From assembly GCA_036270095.1 (NCBI GenBank), contig DATBDE010000075.1:12061-76060 (forward strand): a DNA stretch of 64,000 nt, in the 5' to 3' direction. A program made the translations under genes and the position numbers. A model generated the notes under the pieces. It saw nothing but the letters and a program-made list of their open reading frames with translations. It was not told the DNA's origin and did not search any database. The stretch comes from DATBDE01 sp036270095. GTDB taxonomy: Bacteria > Actinomycetota > Thermoleophilia > Solirubrobacterales > Solirubrobacteraceae. Below, piece after piece: positions 15,143 to 24,176 of this stretch; the stretch's first letter is position 1, and each line of letters begins with the position of its first letter.

Positions 15143-17063
15143 CGACGCTCAAGGATAGGGGCGCTGTGCGCGCTCGCGCTGGTGCTCGGGCCCGCCGCGA
15201 GCGCCCGCGCGGCGGCGCCGCGGTGCTCGCGTTCCTGCCCGTCCGGCCCGCGGGCAAGGCCACCCAGCGCACGCTCGAGCGCCTGGCGGCGCGCCCCGGG
15301 CCGGCGCTCGGGCTGCTGGCGGCCTCGCAGGGCGAGTACGCGGCCGGGCAGGTGCTGCTCGACGTCTCCAGGGCGCGCGGGTCTCGCTGGCCGCCTACTC
15401 ACCCGACCACCGGCCGCCGCTGCAGCTCGCCGTCCTGGGGGGCCGCGGGTTCATCCGGGGCTGGAACGACGCGGCCATCCGGGCCGGCGACGCGCCGGGT
15501 GACCTGCGCCCGGGCCTGCTGGCCTCTTCGATCCCGGGTGGCGCCGGCTACGCGGGCGTGGCCGGGCGCCCGTACGGCGTGGCGGTGCCCGCGGCCGACG
15601 AGGAGGGCGAGGTCGACCAGGTCTCGCTGGGCCCGGCGGCGTCGCTGCCCGCCCGCACGCGCGGCCTGCTCGCCGACCACCGCCTCGTCGTGGTCGGGCT
15701 GCCACCCGGCCGTGCCGGCGGGATGGCGCTGGACGGGCTCCTACGCGCACGCGCGCGCGACGATCTGGTGCTGGTCGCGAGCGCCCCGCCGGGCCGCGGG
15801 GTGGCCCAGCTCCTGCCGGTCGGTGCCGCGGGGCTGGGGCCCGGCGTGCTGCGCTCGTCCACCACGCGCCAGGACGGCGTGATCGCCTCCATCGACCTCG
15901 CGCCCACGCTCCTGCGCCGGCTCGGGCTACCCGTCCCGGCCGCGGTCACGGGCGAGCCGGCCACGACCGTGCCGGGCCAGGGCGCGGCCGACCTTGTCGA
16001 CCTCGACGACCGCCTGCGCGTGGTCGCGGGCGGGCGCCTGCCCGCGCTGGAGGCCCTGCTCGCGGGCTGGGTCGCCGCGCTCCTGCTGCTGGGCGCGCTC
16101 GGCGGGAGGCCCGGCCTGCGTCGGGGCCTGCGCTGGGGCGGCCTGGCCGTCCTCTGGCTGCCCTCCGTGCTGCCGCTGACCGCGGCGCTGGCGCCCTCGC
16201 GGACGGCCGAGGTGGCCATCGTGGCCGCCGGGTCGCTTGCGCTCGCGGCCCTCACCGACCTGCTCGTGCCCTGGCCCCGCGGGCTGCTCGTGCCCGCCGC
16301 GGTCGGGATCGTGGCCTACGCGGTCGACCTCGCCTTCGGCTCCGAGCTCATCGTGCGCTCGCTGCTCGGGCCCACCCCGCGCTTCGGCTCGCGCTTCTAC
16401 GGGATCGGCAACGAGCTCGAGGCCGTGCTACCGATCCTGCTCTTCCTCGGCCTTGCCGTGCTTCCGGTGACGGCGCGGCGCGGCGGCCGCGGCGCGCTCA
16501 CCTTCGCGCTCGCGGGCGCGGCGCTGGCCCTCATCATCGGTGCTGGACGCCTGGGCGCCGACGTCGGCGGCGTCATCACCGTCGGGGCCGGGACGGCGGC
16601 CGCCACGCTGCTCATGCTCGAGGGCGGCGTGACCCGCCGCGCCCTGGTCGTGGCGGTGTGCGTGCCGGTCGCGGCGGTGATCGTGCTCGCCCTGGTCGAC
16701 CTCGCCAGCGGGGGCGATTCGCACTTCACCCGCTCGATCCTCGAGGCGAGCTCCGCCGGCAGCGTGGAGGAGACCGTCGGACGCCGCTACCGCCTCGCGC
16801 TCGACGCACTGGAACGCGGTCTGATGCCGATCCTGACCGCAATCGCACTGCTTGCCGTCGCCTATGCCCTGCGCTGGCGTCGCACCCTGTACGCGGCGGT
16901 CGCTCCGTACGCCGGCTGGCGCGCGGCGCTGGTGGGCGGGCTGGTCGCGGCGGTGGTGGGTTCGCTGGTCAACGACGCGGGTCCTGTGCTGCTCGTCTAC
17001 GGGGTCGTCGTGCTCGCTTTCGCGACCGCCTCCGCGGGCGGAAACGGGGAGCGCGCTCGCTAG
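15128..17063 (+). pseudogene. Frameshifted alkaline-phosphatase-like polytopic membrane protein
   Basis: From residue VSLAAYSPDHRPPL onward one frame is open to 17063. It encodes an extracytoplasmic domain with the alkaline-phosphatase-superfamily ending DGVIASIDLAPTLLRRLGLP, then about 10 membrane helices with FGSRFYGIGNELEA and NDAGP. The N-terminus is split over three frames: a signal peptide (ALCALALVLGPAASARAAA) in one, LAFLPVRPAGKATQRTLERL to GEYAAGQVLLDVS in a second, and the rest in a third. Each step equals one missing base, near 15215 and 15368. It is either a decayed gene or two consensus errors. It is followed directly by the glycosyltransferase-flippase gene, which suggests an envelope role. 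Confidence 0.7.
15152..15157 (-). promoter_or_regulatory. -10 box of hemQ, leaderless
   Basis: TATCCT on the minus strand ends 9 nt before the hemQ GTG. It is the best match to TATAAT among the boxes of this window. Confidence 0.55.
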
Positions 17064-17066
17064 CAT
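17061..17066 (+). promoter_or_regulatory. -10 box of the glycosyltransferase-flippase gene, leaderless
   Basis: TAGCAT includes the TAG stop of the preceding gene and ends 7 nt before ATG 17074. It argues for ATG 17074 rather than ATG 17065. Confidence 0.5.
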
Positions 17067-17073
17067 GGCGAGG

Positions 17074-19380
17074 ATGCGGATCGCCCTGGTGTCACCGTAT
17101 TCCTGGACGTATCCGGGTGGTGTGACGCGACACATCGAGGCCCTCGCCGAGCAGCTCCTCCGCACCGGCCAGGACGTCGATGTGCTCGCTCCCTTCGACC
17201 CCGACGACCGCCTGTCCGTGCGCATGCACGCAGGGGCGCGTCCCGAGCCCCGGGCCGTGCCGGACTACCTGATCCCGCTCGGCCGCACCGTGGGCCTGCC
17301 GGCCAACGGGGCGGTCTCCAACATCGCCGTCACCGCCAACCCCCTGCTGCGTGCGCGCCGGGCGCTCGAGCAGGGCGGCTACGACGTCGTCCACGTCCAC
17401 GAGCCGATCGGGCCGATCCTCTCCTGGGACGCGATGCACCACGCCCCGGCGCCGCTCGTGGGCACCTACCACTGCTACTCCGAGAACCCGATCACCAACG
17501 GGATGGCCAGGGTCATGGGCGCCAAGCGGGGCATGAACCGCCTCAACGTGCGCATCGCCGTCTCCGAGGCCGCGGCCTGGACGGGCCGGCGCTTCTTCGG
17601 CGGCACCTACCGCGTGATTCCCAACGGCGTCGATCTCGAGGGTGCCGCCGGGCTGTGCGCCTCGGCGGTGCCGCTGCGCCGGCGCGACGACGCGTTGCGG
17701 ATCGTATTCGTCGGCCAGGCGGTCGAGCGCAAGGGCCTGCCCGTGCTACTGCGCGCGTACGAGGCGTTGCGCGAGCACGTCCCGGCCACGCTCGAGGTCG
17801 TCGGCGCCACGCAGGAGGGGGTCGCGCCGCTGCTGCTCGATGGCGACCAGGGCGTGACCGTCCTCGGCCGCTGCGACGACGAGCGAAAGCACGCCGCCCT
17901 CGCCCGCGCCGACGTCCTCTGCGCGCCGTCGCTGGGCGGCGAGAGCTTCGGCATGGTGCTGACCGAGGCGTTTGCGGCCGGGACACCGGTCATCGCGTCG
18001 GACATCGCCGGCTACCGCGACGTCGTGCGCAACGGCGTCGACGGCATCCTGCACCAGCGTGGCAACGCCACCGAGCTGGCCGAGGCGCTGCAGGAGCTCT
18101 ACTACGAGCCCGAACGCCGGCTGGAGATGGCCGCCGCCGCGCGCCAGCGCGCCGAGCGCTTCGCCTGGCCGCGTGTGGCCGCCGAAGTGCTCGAGGCCTA
18201 CGAGGACGCCCAGGCCATGCCCCAGCCCGAGGGCACGGTGCGCCGCTTCGGCGCTCGCCACGGGCTCGTGCCCGCCGACGGCAAGCGGGTCCGGCCCAAG
18301 CGCCTGCCGCGCCTGGAGACCGACCCCACCGCCGCCCGGCCGGCCGTGGCCGCGGCGCGGCGCATCGGCATGGTCGTGCTCGCCGTGCTCGGCGTCGGCC
18401 TCGCCGGCCTGGCGCTCGAGCGCATCGGGGTGCACCGGATCGTCCTCTCGCTGCTGCAGTCCAGCCCGACCTGGGTGCTGGCCGGCCTCGGGGTCATGTG
18501 CCTCTCGATGGTCCTGCGCGCCGTCTCCTGGCACGCGATCCTGCGCGCCGCCATGCCCGACGTGCCGGTGCGGTTGCGCGACGCCGCCCAGGGCACGTTC
18601 ATCGGCGTGCTCATGTCGGCGACGCTGCCCGCTCGCCTGGGCGAGCCCTCGCGCGCGTTCATCGTCGCCCGTCGCACCGGGCGCGTGCGCGAGCGCTTCC
18701 CGATCGTGCTGGGCACGCTCGTCTCCCAGACCATCCTGAACCTCGTCGCCCTGCTCGCCCTGGGCGTGGCCATGTTCGCGACCGTGGGCTTGTTCAGTGG
18801 CCGCGAGCAGCAGCTGCTCGTGTGGATGGCCGCGCCGCTCGTGCTAGTCGCACTCGTGATCCTCGCGCCGGCGCTCGTGCGGCCCGGGGCGGACTCGCGC
18901 TCTTCGCGCGTGAAGAGCTGGGCCGCGAGCGCGCGCCGGGCCCTGGTGCAGGTCCGGCTCGGCCTGCGCGTCTTCGGTGAGCCGCGCCAGGGCGCCCTGG
19001 CCACCGCCGCCCAGCTCGGCGCCTGGGCCCTGCAGCTGACCAGCTGCTACATCCTGCTGGTCGCCCTCGGGCTCGACGAGCGCGCGAGCATCGGCGCCGC
19101 CGCCGGCGTGCTGTTCGCCGTCAACGTGACCGCCGTCCTGCCCGCCACGCCGTCCAACCTCGGCATCTTCCAAGCCGCCTGCGTGGCCGTGCTCACCGGC
19201 GCCTACGGCATCTCCGCCGCTGACGCGCTCGGCTACGGCATCATCCTCCAGGCCGTGGAGATCGCGACGGCGGTGATCATGGGCATGCCCGCTCTCGTCC
19301 GCGAGGGGCTCTCGTGGCGCGACGTCCGCTTCCGCGCCCTGCACACGGCGCCCGTGCAGCTGCGGCCGCGGCGGGCATGA
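17074..19380 (+). CDS. GT4 glycosyltransferase fused to UPF0104-type flippase domain
   Basis: This 768-residue two-domain protein begins with a GT-B glycosyltransferase of family GT4, close to mycobacterial PimA-type mannosyltransferases (MRIALVSPYSWTYPGGVTRH; sugar-nucleotide site GGESFGMVLTEAFAAGTPVI), covering residues 1 to about 385. A basic linker follows. The C-terminal part from about 435 has 8 membrane helices of the lysylphosphatidylglycerol-synthase TM/UPF0104 type (NVTAVLPATPSNLGIFQAAC). Fusion suggests that one protein makes and translocates a glycolipid; this is inference. Its stop overlaps the ATG of the next gene (ATGA). Confidence 0.88.
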   Translation: MRIALVSPYSWTYPGGVTRHIEALAEQLLRTGQDVDVLAPFDPDDRLSVRMHAGARPEPRAVPDYLIPLGRTVGLPANGAVSNIAVTANPLLRARRALEQGGYDVVHVHEPIGPILSWDAMHHAPAPLVGTYHCYSENPITNGMARVMGAKRGMNRLNVRIAVSEAAAWTGRRFFGGTYRVIPNGVDLEGAAGLCASAVPLRRRDDALRIVFVGQAVERKGLPVLLRAYEALREHVPATLEVVGATQEGVAPLLLDGDQGVTVLGRCDDERKHAALARADVLCAPSLGGESFGMVLTEAFAAGTPVIASDIAGYRDVVRNGVDGILHQRGNATELAEALQELYYEPERRLEMAAAARQRAERFAWPRVAAEVLEAYEDAQAMPQPEGTVRRFGARHGLVPADGKRVRPKRLPRLETDPTAARPAVAAARRIGMVVLAVLGVGLAGLALERIGVHRIVLSLLQSSPTWVLAGLGVMCLSMVLRAVSWHAILRAAMPDVPVRLRDAAQGTFIGVLMSATLPARLGEPSRAFIVARRTGRVRERFPIVLGTLVSQTILNLVALLALGVAMFATVGLFSGREQQLLVWMAAPLVLVALVILAPALVRPGADSRSSRVKSWAASARRALVQVRLGLRVFGEPRQGALATAAQLGAWALQLTSCYILLVALGLDERASIGAAAGVLFAVNVTAVLPATPSNLGIFQAACVAVLTGAYGISAADALGYGIILQAVEIATAVIMGMPALVREGLSWRDVRFRALHTAPVQLRPRRA

Positions 19381-20303
19381 GGCTCGAGGGCATCCACCAC
19401 ATCACGGCGATCACGGCCGACGCGCCGCGCAACGTCGACTTCTACGCCCGCCTGCTCGGCCTGCGCCTGGTCAAGAAGACCGTCAACTTCGACGCCCCCG
19501 ACGTCTACCACCTCTACTACGGCGACGAGGCGGGCTCGCCGGGCTCGATCCTCACCTTCTTCGAGTTCCCCGGCGCCGCGCCCGGCCGCGCCGGCGCGGG
19601 CATGCTGCACTCGATCGTGTGGCGCGTGGGCACCAACGCCGCGCTGGACTTCTGGGCCGGCCGCCTGGAGGGGGAGGGCGTCGCCGTGACGCGCGAGGCC
19701 AACCGGCTGCGCTTCGCCGACCCCGAGGGGCTGGGGCTCGAGCTGGCCCACGTCGACAGCGGCGACCCCCCGCTGGTCGCGGCCGCCGCCGACATCCCGG
19801 CCGAGCACGCGCTGCAGGGCTTCGACGGCGCCCGCGCCTACACCACGGCGCCCGAGCGCAGCGCCGCGCTGCTCGGAGAGACGCTGCAGTTCGAGCACGA
19901 GGGCGACGGCGACTGGATCTGCGCCGGCGAGGAGCGCGGCGCCCGCTGGAGCTACGACCCGCCGCCGCCCGAGCGCGGGATCCAGGGCGCCGGCACCGTG
20001 CACCACATCGCCTGGGCCGCGCCCGACGCCGACCACGAGGCCTGGCGCAAGGGCGTCGCGGCCGCCGGCGCGCACGTCACGCCCATCATCGACCGCCAGT
20101 ACTTCTTCTCGATCTACTTCCGCGAGCCGTCCGGGGTGCTGTTCGAGATCGCCACGCTCGGGCCCGGCTTCGCCACCGACGAGGATCCGGCCCACCTGGG
20201 CGAGGCCCTGCGCCTGCCGGCCCAGCACGAGCACCTGCATGCGCAGCTCGAGCGCACCCTGACGCCGTTGCACAACCCGCGCGCGACCGAGGTCTCGTCG
20301 TGA
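19377..20303 (+). CDS. VOC family ring-cleaving dioxygenase, MhqO/LinE-like
   Basis: This 308-residue protein has two vicinal-oxygen-chelate repeats. Metal ligands are His in GIHHIT near the N-terminus, His in TVHHIAW and Glu in VLFEIAT, the pattern of type I extradiol dioxygenases acting on hydroquinones. The ATG overlaps the preceding stop and the next gene overlaps its stop (GTGA). The neighbouring MhqD-like esterase supports a role in hydroquinone or quinone detoxification, as in the Bacillus mhq genes. The substrate itself is inferred. Confidence 0.88.
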   Translation: MRLEGIHHITAITADAPRNVDFYARLLGLRLVKKTVNFDAPDVYHLYYGDEAGSPGSILTFFEFPGAAPGRAGAGMLHSIVWRVGTNAALDFWAGRLEGEGVAVTREANRLRFADPEGLGLELAHVDSGDPPLVAAAADIPAEHALQGFDGARAYTTAPERSAALLGETLQFEHEGDGDWICAGEERGARWSYDPPPPERGIQGAGTVHHIAWAAPDADHEAWRKGVAAAGAHVTPIIDRQYFFSIYFREPSGVLFEIATLGPGFATDEDPAHLGEALRLPAQHEHLHAQLERTLTPLHNPRATEVSS

Positions 20304-20938
20304 TCTTCGAGCGGCGCGGGGCCAACAGCGACCCCGCCGACGGCACCCTGGTGCTGTTCCACGGCCGTGGCACCGACGAGCACGACCTGCAGCCGATCGT
20401 CGATGCGCTCGACCCCGAGGGGCGGCTCGTCGGGCTCACGCCGCGGGCGCCGTTCACCATGCCGCCGGGCGGCTTCCACTGGTACGGGCCGGTGGTGCGC
20501 GTCGGCTACCCGAACGCGGAGACGTTCTTCGACAGCTTCGCCCAGCTCTCGCAGTGGCTGGAGGAGGAGGTGCCGGGCATCGGCCGCGCGGTCCTTGGCG
20601 GCTTCTCGCAGGGCTCGGTCGTGGCCTACGCGCTCGGGCTCGGCGCCGGGCGGCCGGCGCCGGCCGGGATCCTGGCCATGAGCGGGTTCATGCCCGAGGT
20701 CGACGGCTTCGCGCTCGACCTCGAGTCGCGCAAGGGCCTGCCGGTGGCGATCGCCCACGGCACCCACGACCCGGTGATCCCGGTGACCTTCGGCCACGAG
20801 GCGCGCGACCGCCTGACCGCCGCGGGCCTCGACGTCCTCTACCGCGAGTCGCCGGTCGGCCACGGCGTCGACCCTCGCGGGATCGACGAGTTGCAGGCGT
20901 GGCTGCGGCGCACGCTGCCGGCGCGAGCTGCCGCGTGA
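20300..20938 (+). CDS. Phospholipase/carboxylesterase family hydrolase, MhqD-like
   Basis: This 212-residue alpha/beta hydrolase has the complete triad Ser103 (GGFSQGS), Asp157 (GTHDPVIP) and His188 (VGHGV). An oxyanion-type HGRGTDEHDL block stands near the N-terminus. It belongs to the esterase group found next to MhqO-type dioxygenases. It overlaps both neighbours by four bases, so it is co-translated with the dioxygenase. Confidence 0.88.
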   Translation: MIFERRGANSDPADGTLVLFHGRGTDEHDLQPIVDALDPEGRLVGLTPRAPFTMPPGGFHWYGPVVRVGYPNAETFFDSFAQLSQWLEEEVPGIGRAVLGGFSQGSVVAYALGLGAGRPAPAGILAMSGFMPEVDGFALDLESRKGLPVAIAHGTHDPVIPVTFGHEARDRLTAAGLDVLYRESPVGHGVDPRGIDELQAWLRRTLPARAAA

Positions 20939-22083
20939 CCGACACGCAGCTGACCTGGGCGGCGGCGTTCGCCGACGCCGGGCTCGAGCCCTGGTTCGAG
21001 CAGGTCCTCGCGGCCGTCCCGGGGGGCGAGCTCTTCGACGCCCACACCCACATCGGCTTCAACGACCCCGACGGGTTCAAGCTCGCCCCCGAGCAGCTGC
21101 TGGCGGGGCTCGAGCGCGCGCACGCGCGCAGCGTGGTGTTCCCCATGCACGAGCCCGACGGCTACCCGCCCGCCAACGACACCGCGCTCGAGCTGGCCGC
21201 CGCCTCCGCCGGGCGGGTCGTCGCCTTCGCGCGCCTGGACCCGGCCGACGCGCCGCTGGCCGAGGCCGAGCGCGCGGTCGCCGCGGGCGCGCGGGGGCTG
21301 AAGCTCCATCCCCGGGCCGAGCAGTTCGCGCTCGCCGACCCGCGGCTGGAGGGCACGTTCGCCTTCGCCGACGAGCACCGCCTGCCCGTCCTGGTGCACG
21401 CCGGGCGCGGGATCCCGGCGCTCGGGCGCCACGCCGTCGAGCTGTGCGAGCGCCACCCGGGGCTGCGGATCATCCTCGCGCACGCCGGCATCTCCGACCT
21501 GTCGTGGATCTGGGCCGCGGCCGACGAGCTGCCCAACCTGTTCTTCGACTCCTCGTGGTGGAGCGCCGCCGACCTGCTGGCGCTGTTCACGCTGGTGCCG
21601 CCGGGCCAGATCGTCTGGGCCAGCGACGCGCCCTACGGGACGCCGCTCATCGGCGCGTGCATCGGGTTGCGCTGCGCCCAGCAGGCGGGGCTGTCGGGCG
21701 ACCGGCTGCGCGCCGTCTCCGGCGGGACCATCGCGGCCCTCGTGGCGGGCGAGGAGCCGCCCGACCTCGGCCCGCCCATCGGCACCGACCGCATCGACAA
21801 CGACGTGCTGCTCGCGCGGGTGGAGACCTTCCTCATCACCGCGCTGGGGCGCATGCTCGTCGGCGCCGACGGCTACGAGGGGCTGCAGCTCGCACGCCTG
21901 GCCTGCGACGTCGAGCGGGGCACGAAGCCGGCCGCGACGTGCGCGTCGGTGGTCTCGCTGCTGGACCGCTACGACGAGGTGCGGACGGAGCACCCCGACG
22001 CCGACACCCGCGTCGGCCTGGCCTTCGTGATCGTCGCGGCGATCGTCGCGCGCACGCCCGACGTGCCCCTGCCGACGACCTGA
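20935..22083 (+). CDS. Amidohydrolase (metal-dependent TIM-barrel hydrolase)
   Basis: This 382-residue member of the amidohydrolase superfamily belongs to the amidohydrolase_2 branch. Metal and catalytic signatures are DAHTHIG (His37, His39), VLVHAGRG, IILAHAG and ASDAPYG. This branch includes decarboxylases and lactonases for aromatic or carboxylic substrates; the reaction cannot be specified. The C-terminal 100 residues are helical and extend beyond the barrel. The GTG overlaps the esterase stop, so it completes a three-gene catabolic or detoxification chain. Confidence 0.82.
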   Translation: MTDTQLTWAAAFADAGLEPWFEQVLAAVPGGELFDAHTHIGFNDPDGFKLAPEQLLAGLERAHARSVVFPMHEPDGYPPANDTALELAAASAGRVVAFARLDPADAPLAEAERAVAAGARGLKLHPRAEQFALADPRLEGTFAFADEHRLPVLVHAGRGIPALGRHAVELCERHPGLRIILAHAGISDLSWIWAAADELPNLFFDSSWWSAADLLALFTLVPPGQIVWASDAPYGTPLIGACIGLRCAQQAGLSGDRLRAVSGGTIAALVAGEEPPDLGPPIGTDRIDNDVLLARVETFLITALGRMLVGADGYEGLQLARLACDVERGTKPAATCASVVSLLDRYDEVRTEHPDADTRVGLAFVIVAAIVARTPDVPLPTT

Positions 22084-22123
22084 GTCGTCATAACCCGTCC
22101 GGCGCCCTCGTTACAAAAGGCGC

Positions 22124-22366
22124 ATGGGCCATGTCCTCCTTCCCACCGGACACACCGACCAGGACCTCCGCCTGGCGGAGCGCATCGCGGTCGCGCTGAA
22201 GTCGGACGAGCTCGTGGTCTGCCGCCTGCACGCGACCCCGCGCCCGGCGCCGCGCCGGCCCCGGCCGGAGCCGCCGCAGCGCCCGGCCGCCACGGCGCTC
22301 TCGCTGCTCTGGGGCCTGGTGCTGGCGCTGCACGACCGCCGCCGGGCGGCGCGGGTGGCGCGCTAG
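22124..22366 (+). CDS. Small hypothetical protein
   Basis: This is an 80-residue reading frame, MGHVLLPTGHTDQDLRLAER onward, with a Pro/Arg-rich middle and a short hydrophobic segment (ALSLLWGLVLALHD) near the C-terminus. The first 40 residues vaguely resemble the first strand and helix of a universal-stress-type domain, but too little is present to assign it. AAAAGGCGC precedes the ATG as a weak ribosome-binding site. The rest of the 22084-22411 gap holds nothing else that I can recognise. Confidence 0.4.
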   Translation: MGHVLLPTGHTDQDLRLAERIAVALKSDELVVCRLHATPRPAPRRPRPEPPQRPAATALSLLWGLVLALHDRRRAARVAR

Positions 22367-22411
22367 CCGGGGCGCGGGGCACCGATCGCTGGCTCGAGCC
22401 CTACGAGGGGC

Positions 22412-24097
22412 TCACTCCGGGCTGAGCCCGGCGGCGGCCAGGCCCTCGTCGCGGTTGGAGTACTCGACCACGCGCTCCGCGCGGCCGTCGCACATGGTCC
22501 AGACGTGTGCGAGCTGCATCTCCATGGGGACGCCGCTGCCGGCGCCGTGGCCCGAGAAGCGCACCCACGCGAACACGACGCAGCACGAGCAGCGCCCGCA
22601 GCCGCAGTCCCAGCTCGCGGTCCTCGGCCTCGAGCGCCGGCAGCTCCTCCTCGGCCCGGGCGACGACGCGGGCGCGCACGTGGCGGTCGCCCGGGTTCGT
22701 CTGCACCAGCAGCGTGAGGCCGCGCCGCGCGTGCGGGCGTCGCCGGCGCAGCGATGCGCCTGCTCGAGGTGGTCCGCCGCGTCGCTGGCCGGCCGGTGGC
22801 AAGCTCGTGGCGGCCGAGCTCGAGCAGCACGTCCGCGCGCTGCTCCGCCGGCGGCGGCTCGGCCAGCGCGCGGCGCAGCAGCGCCGCCGCCGTGGCCGGC
22901 GCGCCCCGCTCGGCGGCGCGGGTGGCAGCCTCGACCAGCTCGGCGGCGACGCGGGCATCGCCGGCCGGCGTGCAGGAGCTGCAGCGCGACCCGCTCCGGC
23001 CCGGCGCCGCGGCTGCGCAGCAGCGCGGCGGCACGAGCGTGGGCAGCGGCGCGCTCGGGGGCGGGCAGGCTCGCGCGCACGGCGCCGGTGAGCATGGGGT
23101 AAGGAAAGCGCAACGCGGACGCGTCCTCGAGCAGCCCTGCGCGGACCAGATCCGAGGCAGCCGGCCCCGCCGCGGCGATAGGCACGTCGGCCAGCTCGGC
23201 CGCGAGGTCGAGCGCCACAGCGTCGCCCAACACCCCCGCGGCCTGCGCCAGCGCCGTGGCCTGCGGACCGAGCCGCGCGAGCGTCGCCGCTACGGCGCGC
23301 GCCACCGTCGGTGGCGTGACCTCGTGCACGCGCGGCGCGCCGGCGGCGACGAAGGCCACGCCCTCGCGCTGGAGTGCCCGCACGAGCTCGTCGAGCAGGA
23401 ACGGGTTGCCGCCGGTCGCTTCGTGGCAGGCACGCACGAAGGCGTCGTCGACCGGGCCGTTGTGCAGCTCGGCCAGGCGCCCGCCGACCCCCGCGACGGT
23501 GAGCACCGCCGGCGCGAGGGTGTGCGCCGCCGGCTCGGCGCGCAGCTCGGCCAGCGTGGGCTGCTCGCCCACGTCCGCGTCGTCGCGGGCCGCCACGACG
23601 AGCGCCAGCGGCAGCGACTCGGCGCGGCGGCCCAGGTACGCGAGGAAGCGCAGCGACGGCTCGTCCGCCCACTCGGCATCGTCGACGGCGAGCAGCACCG
23701 GCGCCTGCTCGGCCACGTTGGCCACGAGCCAGTAGAGGCCGTGCAGGAGGCCCAGGGACGAGGCCGGCACCGACTCGGGCGCGTCGAGCAGGACCGGCTC
23801 GGCCAGGCGCGCCGCACCCGACAGTACGCGCTCGCGCTCGGCCGGGTCGCGCACGACCGGCTCCAGGCACTGGCGCGCCCCTCCGAGCGGGAACGCCCGC
23901 TCGAGCTCGGTGCCGCGCCCGTGCAGCACGCGCATCCCTTCGGCGGCCGCGCGCTCCCGGGCCGCCCGCAGCAGGCTGGTCTTCCCGATCCCGGGCGGCC
24001 CCTCGAGGAGGACCACGGCGCCCGCGCCCGACCGCGCCGACTCCAGCAGCGCGTCGAGGGTCGCGACTTCGACCTCCCGCTCGACCAGTGGGTCCAC
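22412..24097 (-). pseudogene. Decayed LuxR-type AAA ATPase regulator joined to a SnoaL-like fragment
   Basis: The GTG at 24097 starts an intact AAA ATPase of large LuxR-family activators: VDPLVEREVEVATLDALLES, Walker A GPPGIGKTSLL and Walker B-like LLAVDDAEWAD. It stays in frame to about 22980 (VALQLLHAG). The homologous continuation DARVAAELVEAATRAAERGA lies in a second frame, DAADHLEQAHRCAGDART in the first again, and LTLLVQTNPGDRHVRARVVA in a third. The last 50 residues (GSGVPMEMQLAHVWTMCDG, ending EGLAAAGLS) look like the end of a SnoaL/NTF2-like protein, not a LuxR helix-turn-helix. The DNA-binding domain is therefore gone and the gene is a composite remnant. Confidence 0.7.
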
Positions 24098-24127
24098 CGA
24101 GGAGGACCCTGGGCGGTCCGCGAACCT

Positions 24128-24176
24128 GGGGGGGCAGACCCCCTTGCGGGTGGTTGAGGGTTCGGGCCCTAGGCCC
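24128..24176 (-). terminator. Possible terminator hairpins after metH
   Basis: Two short dyads follow or overlap the metH stop. One is GGGCC-CTA-GGCCC (24164-24176), centred on the stop codon; the other is a G7-CAGA-C5 dyad (24128-24143). Neither has a T-tract. Termination is plausible but weakly supported. Confidence 0.3.

Noticed and set aside
22088..22333. Minus-strand small ORF opposite the 22124 ORF
   Set aside because: Gln/Arg-rich composition typical of antisense frames and no ribosome-binding site or -10 box.
24128..24143. G7-CAGA-C5 as a strong intrinsic terminator
   Set aside because: The stem is only five base pairs with no T-tract and could arise by composition; kept only as a weak candidate.
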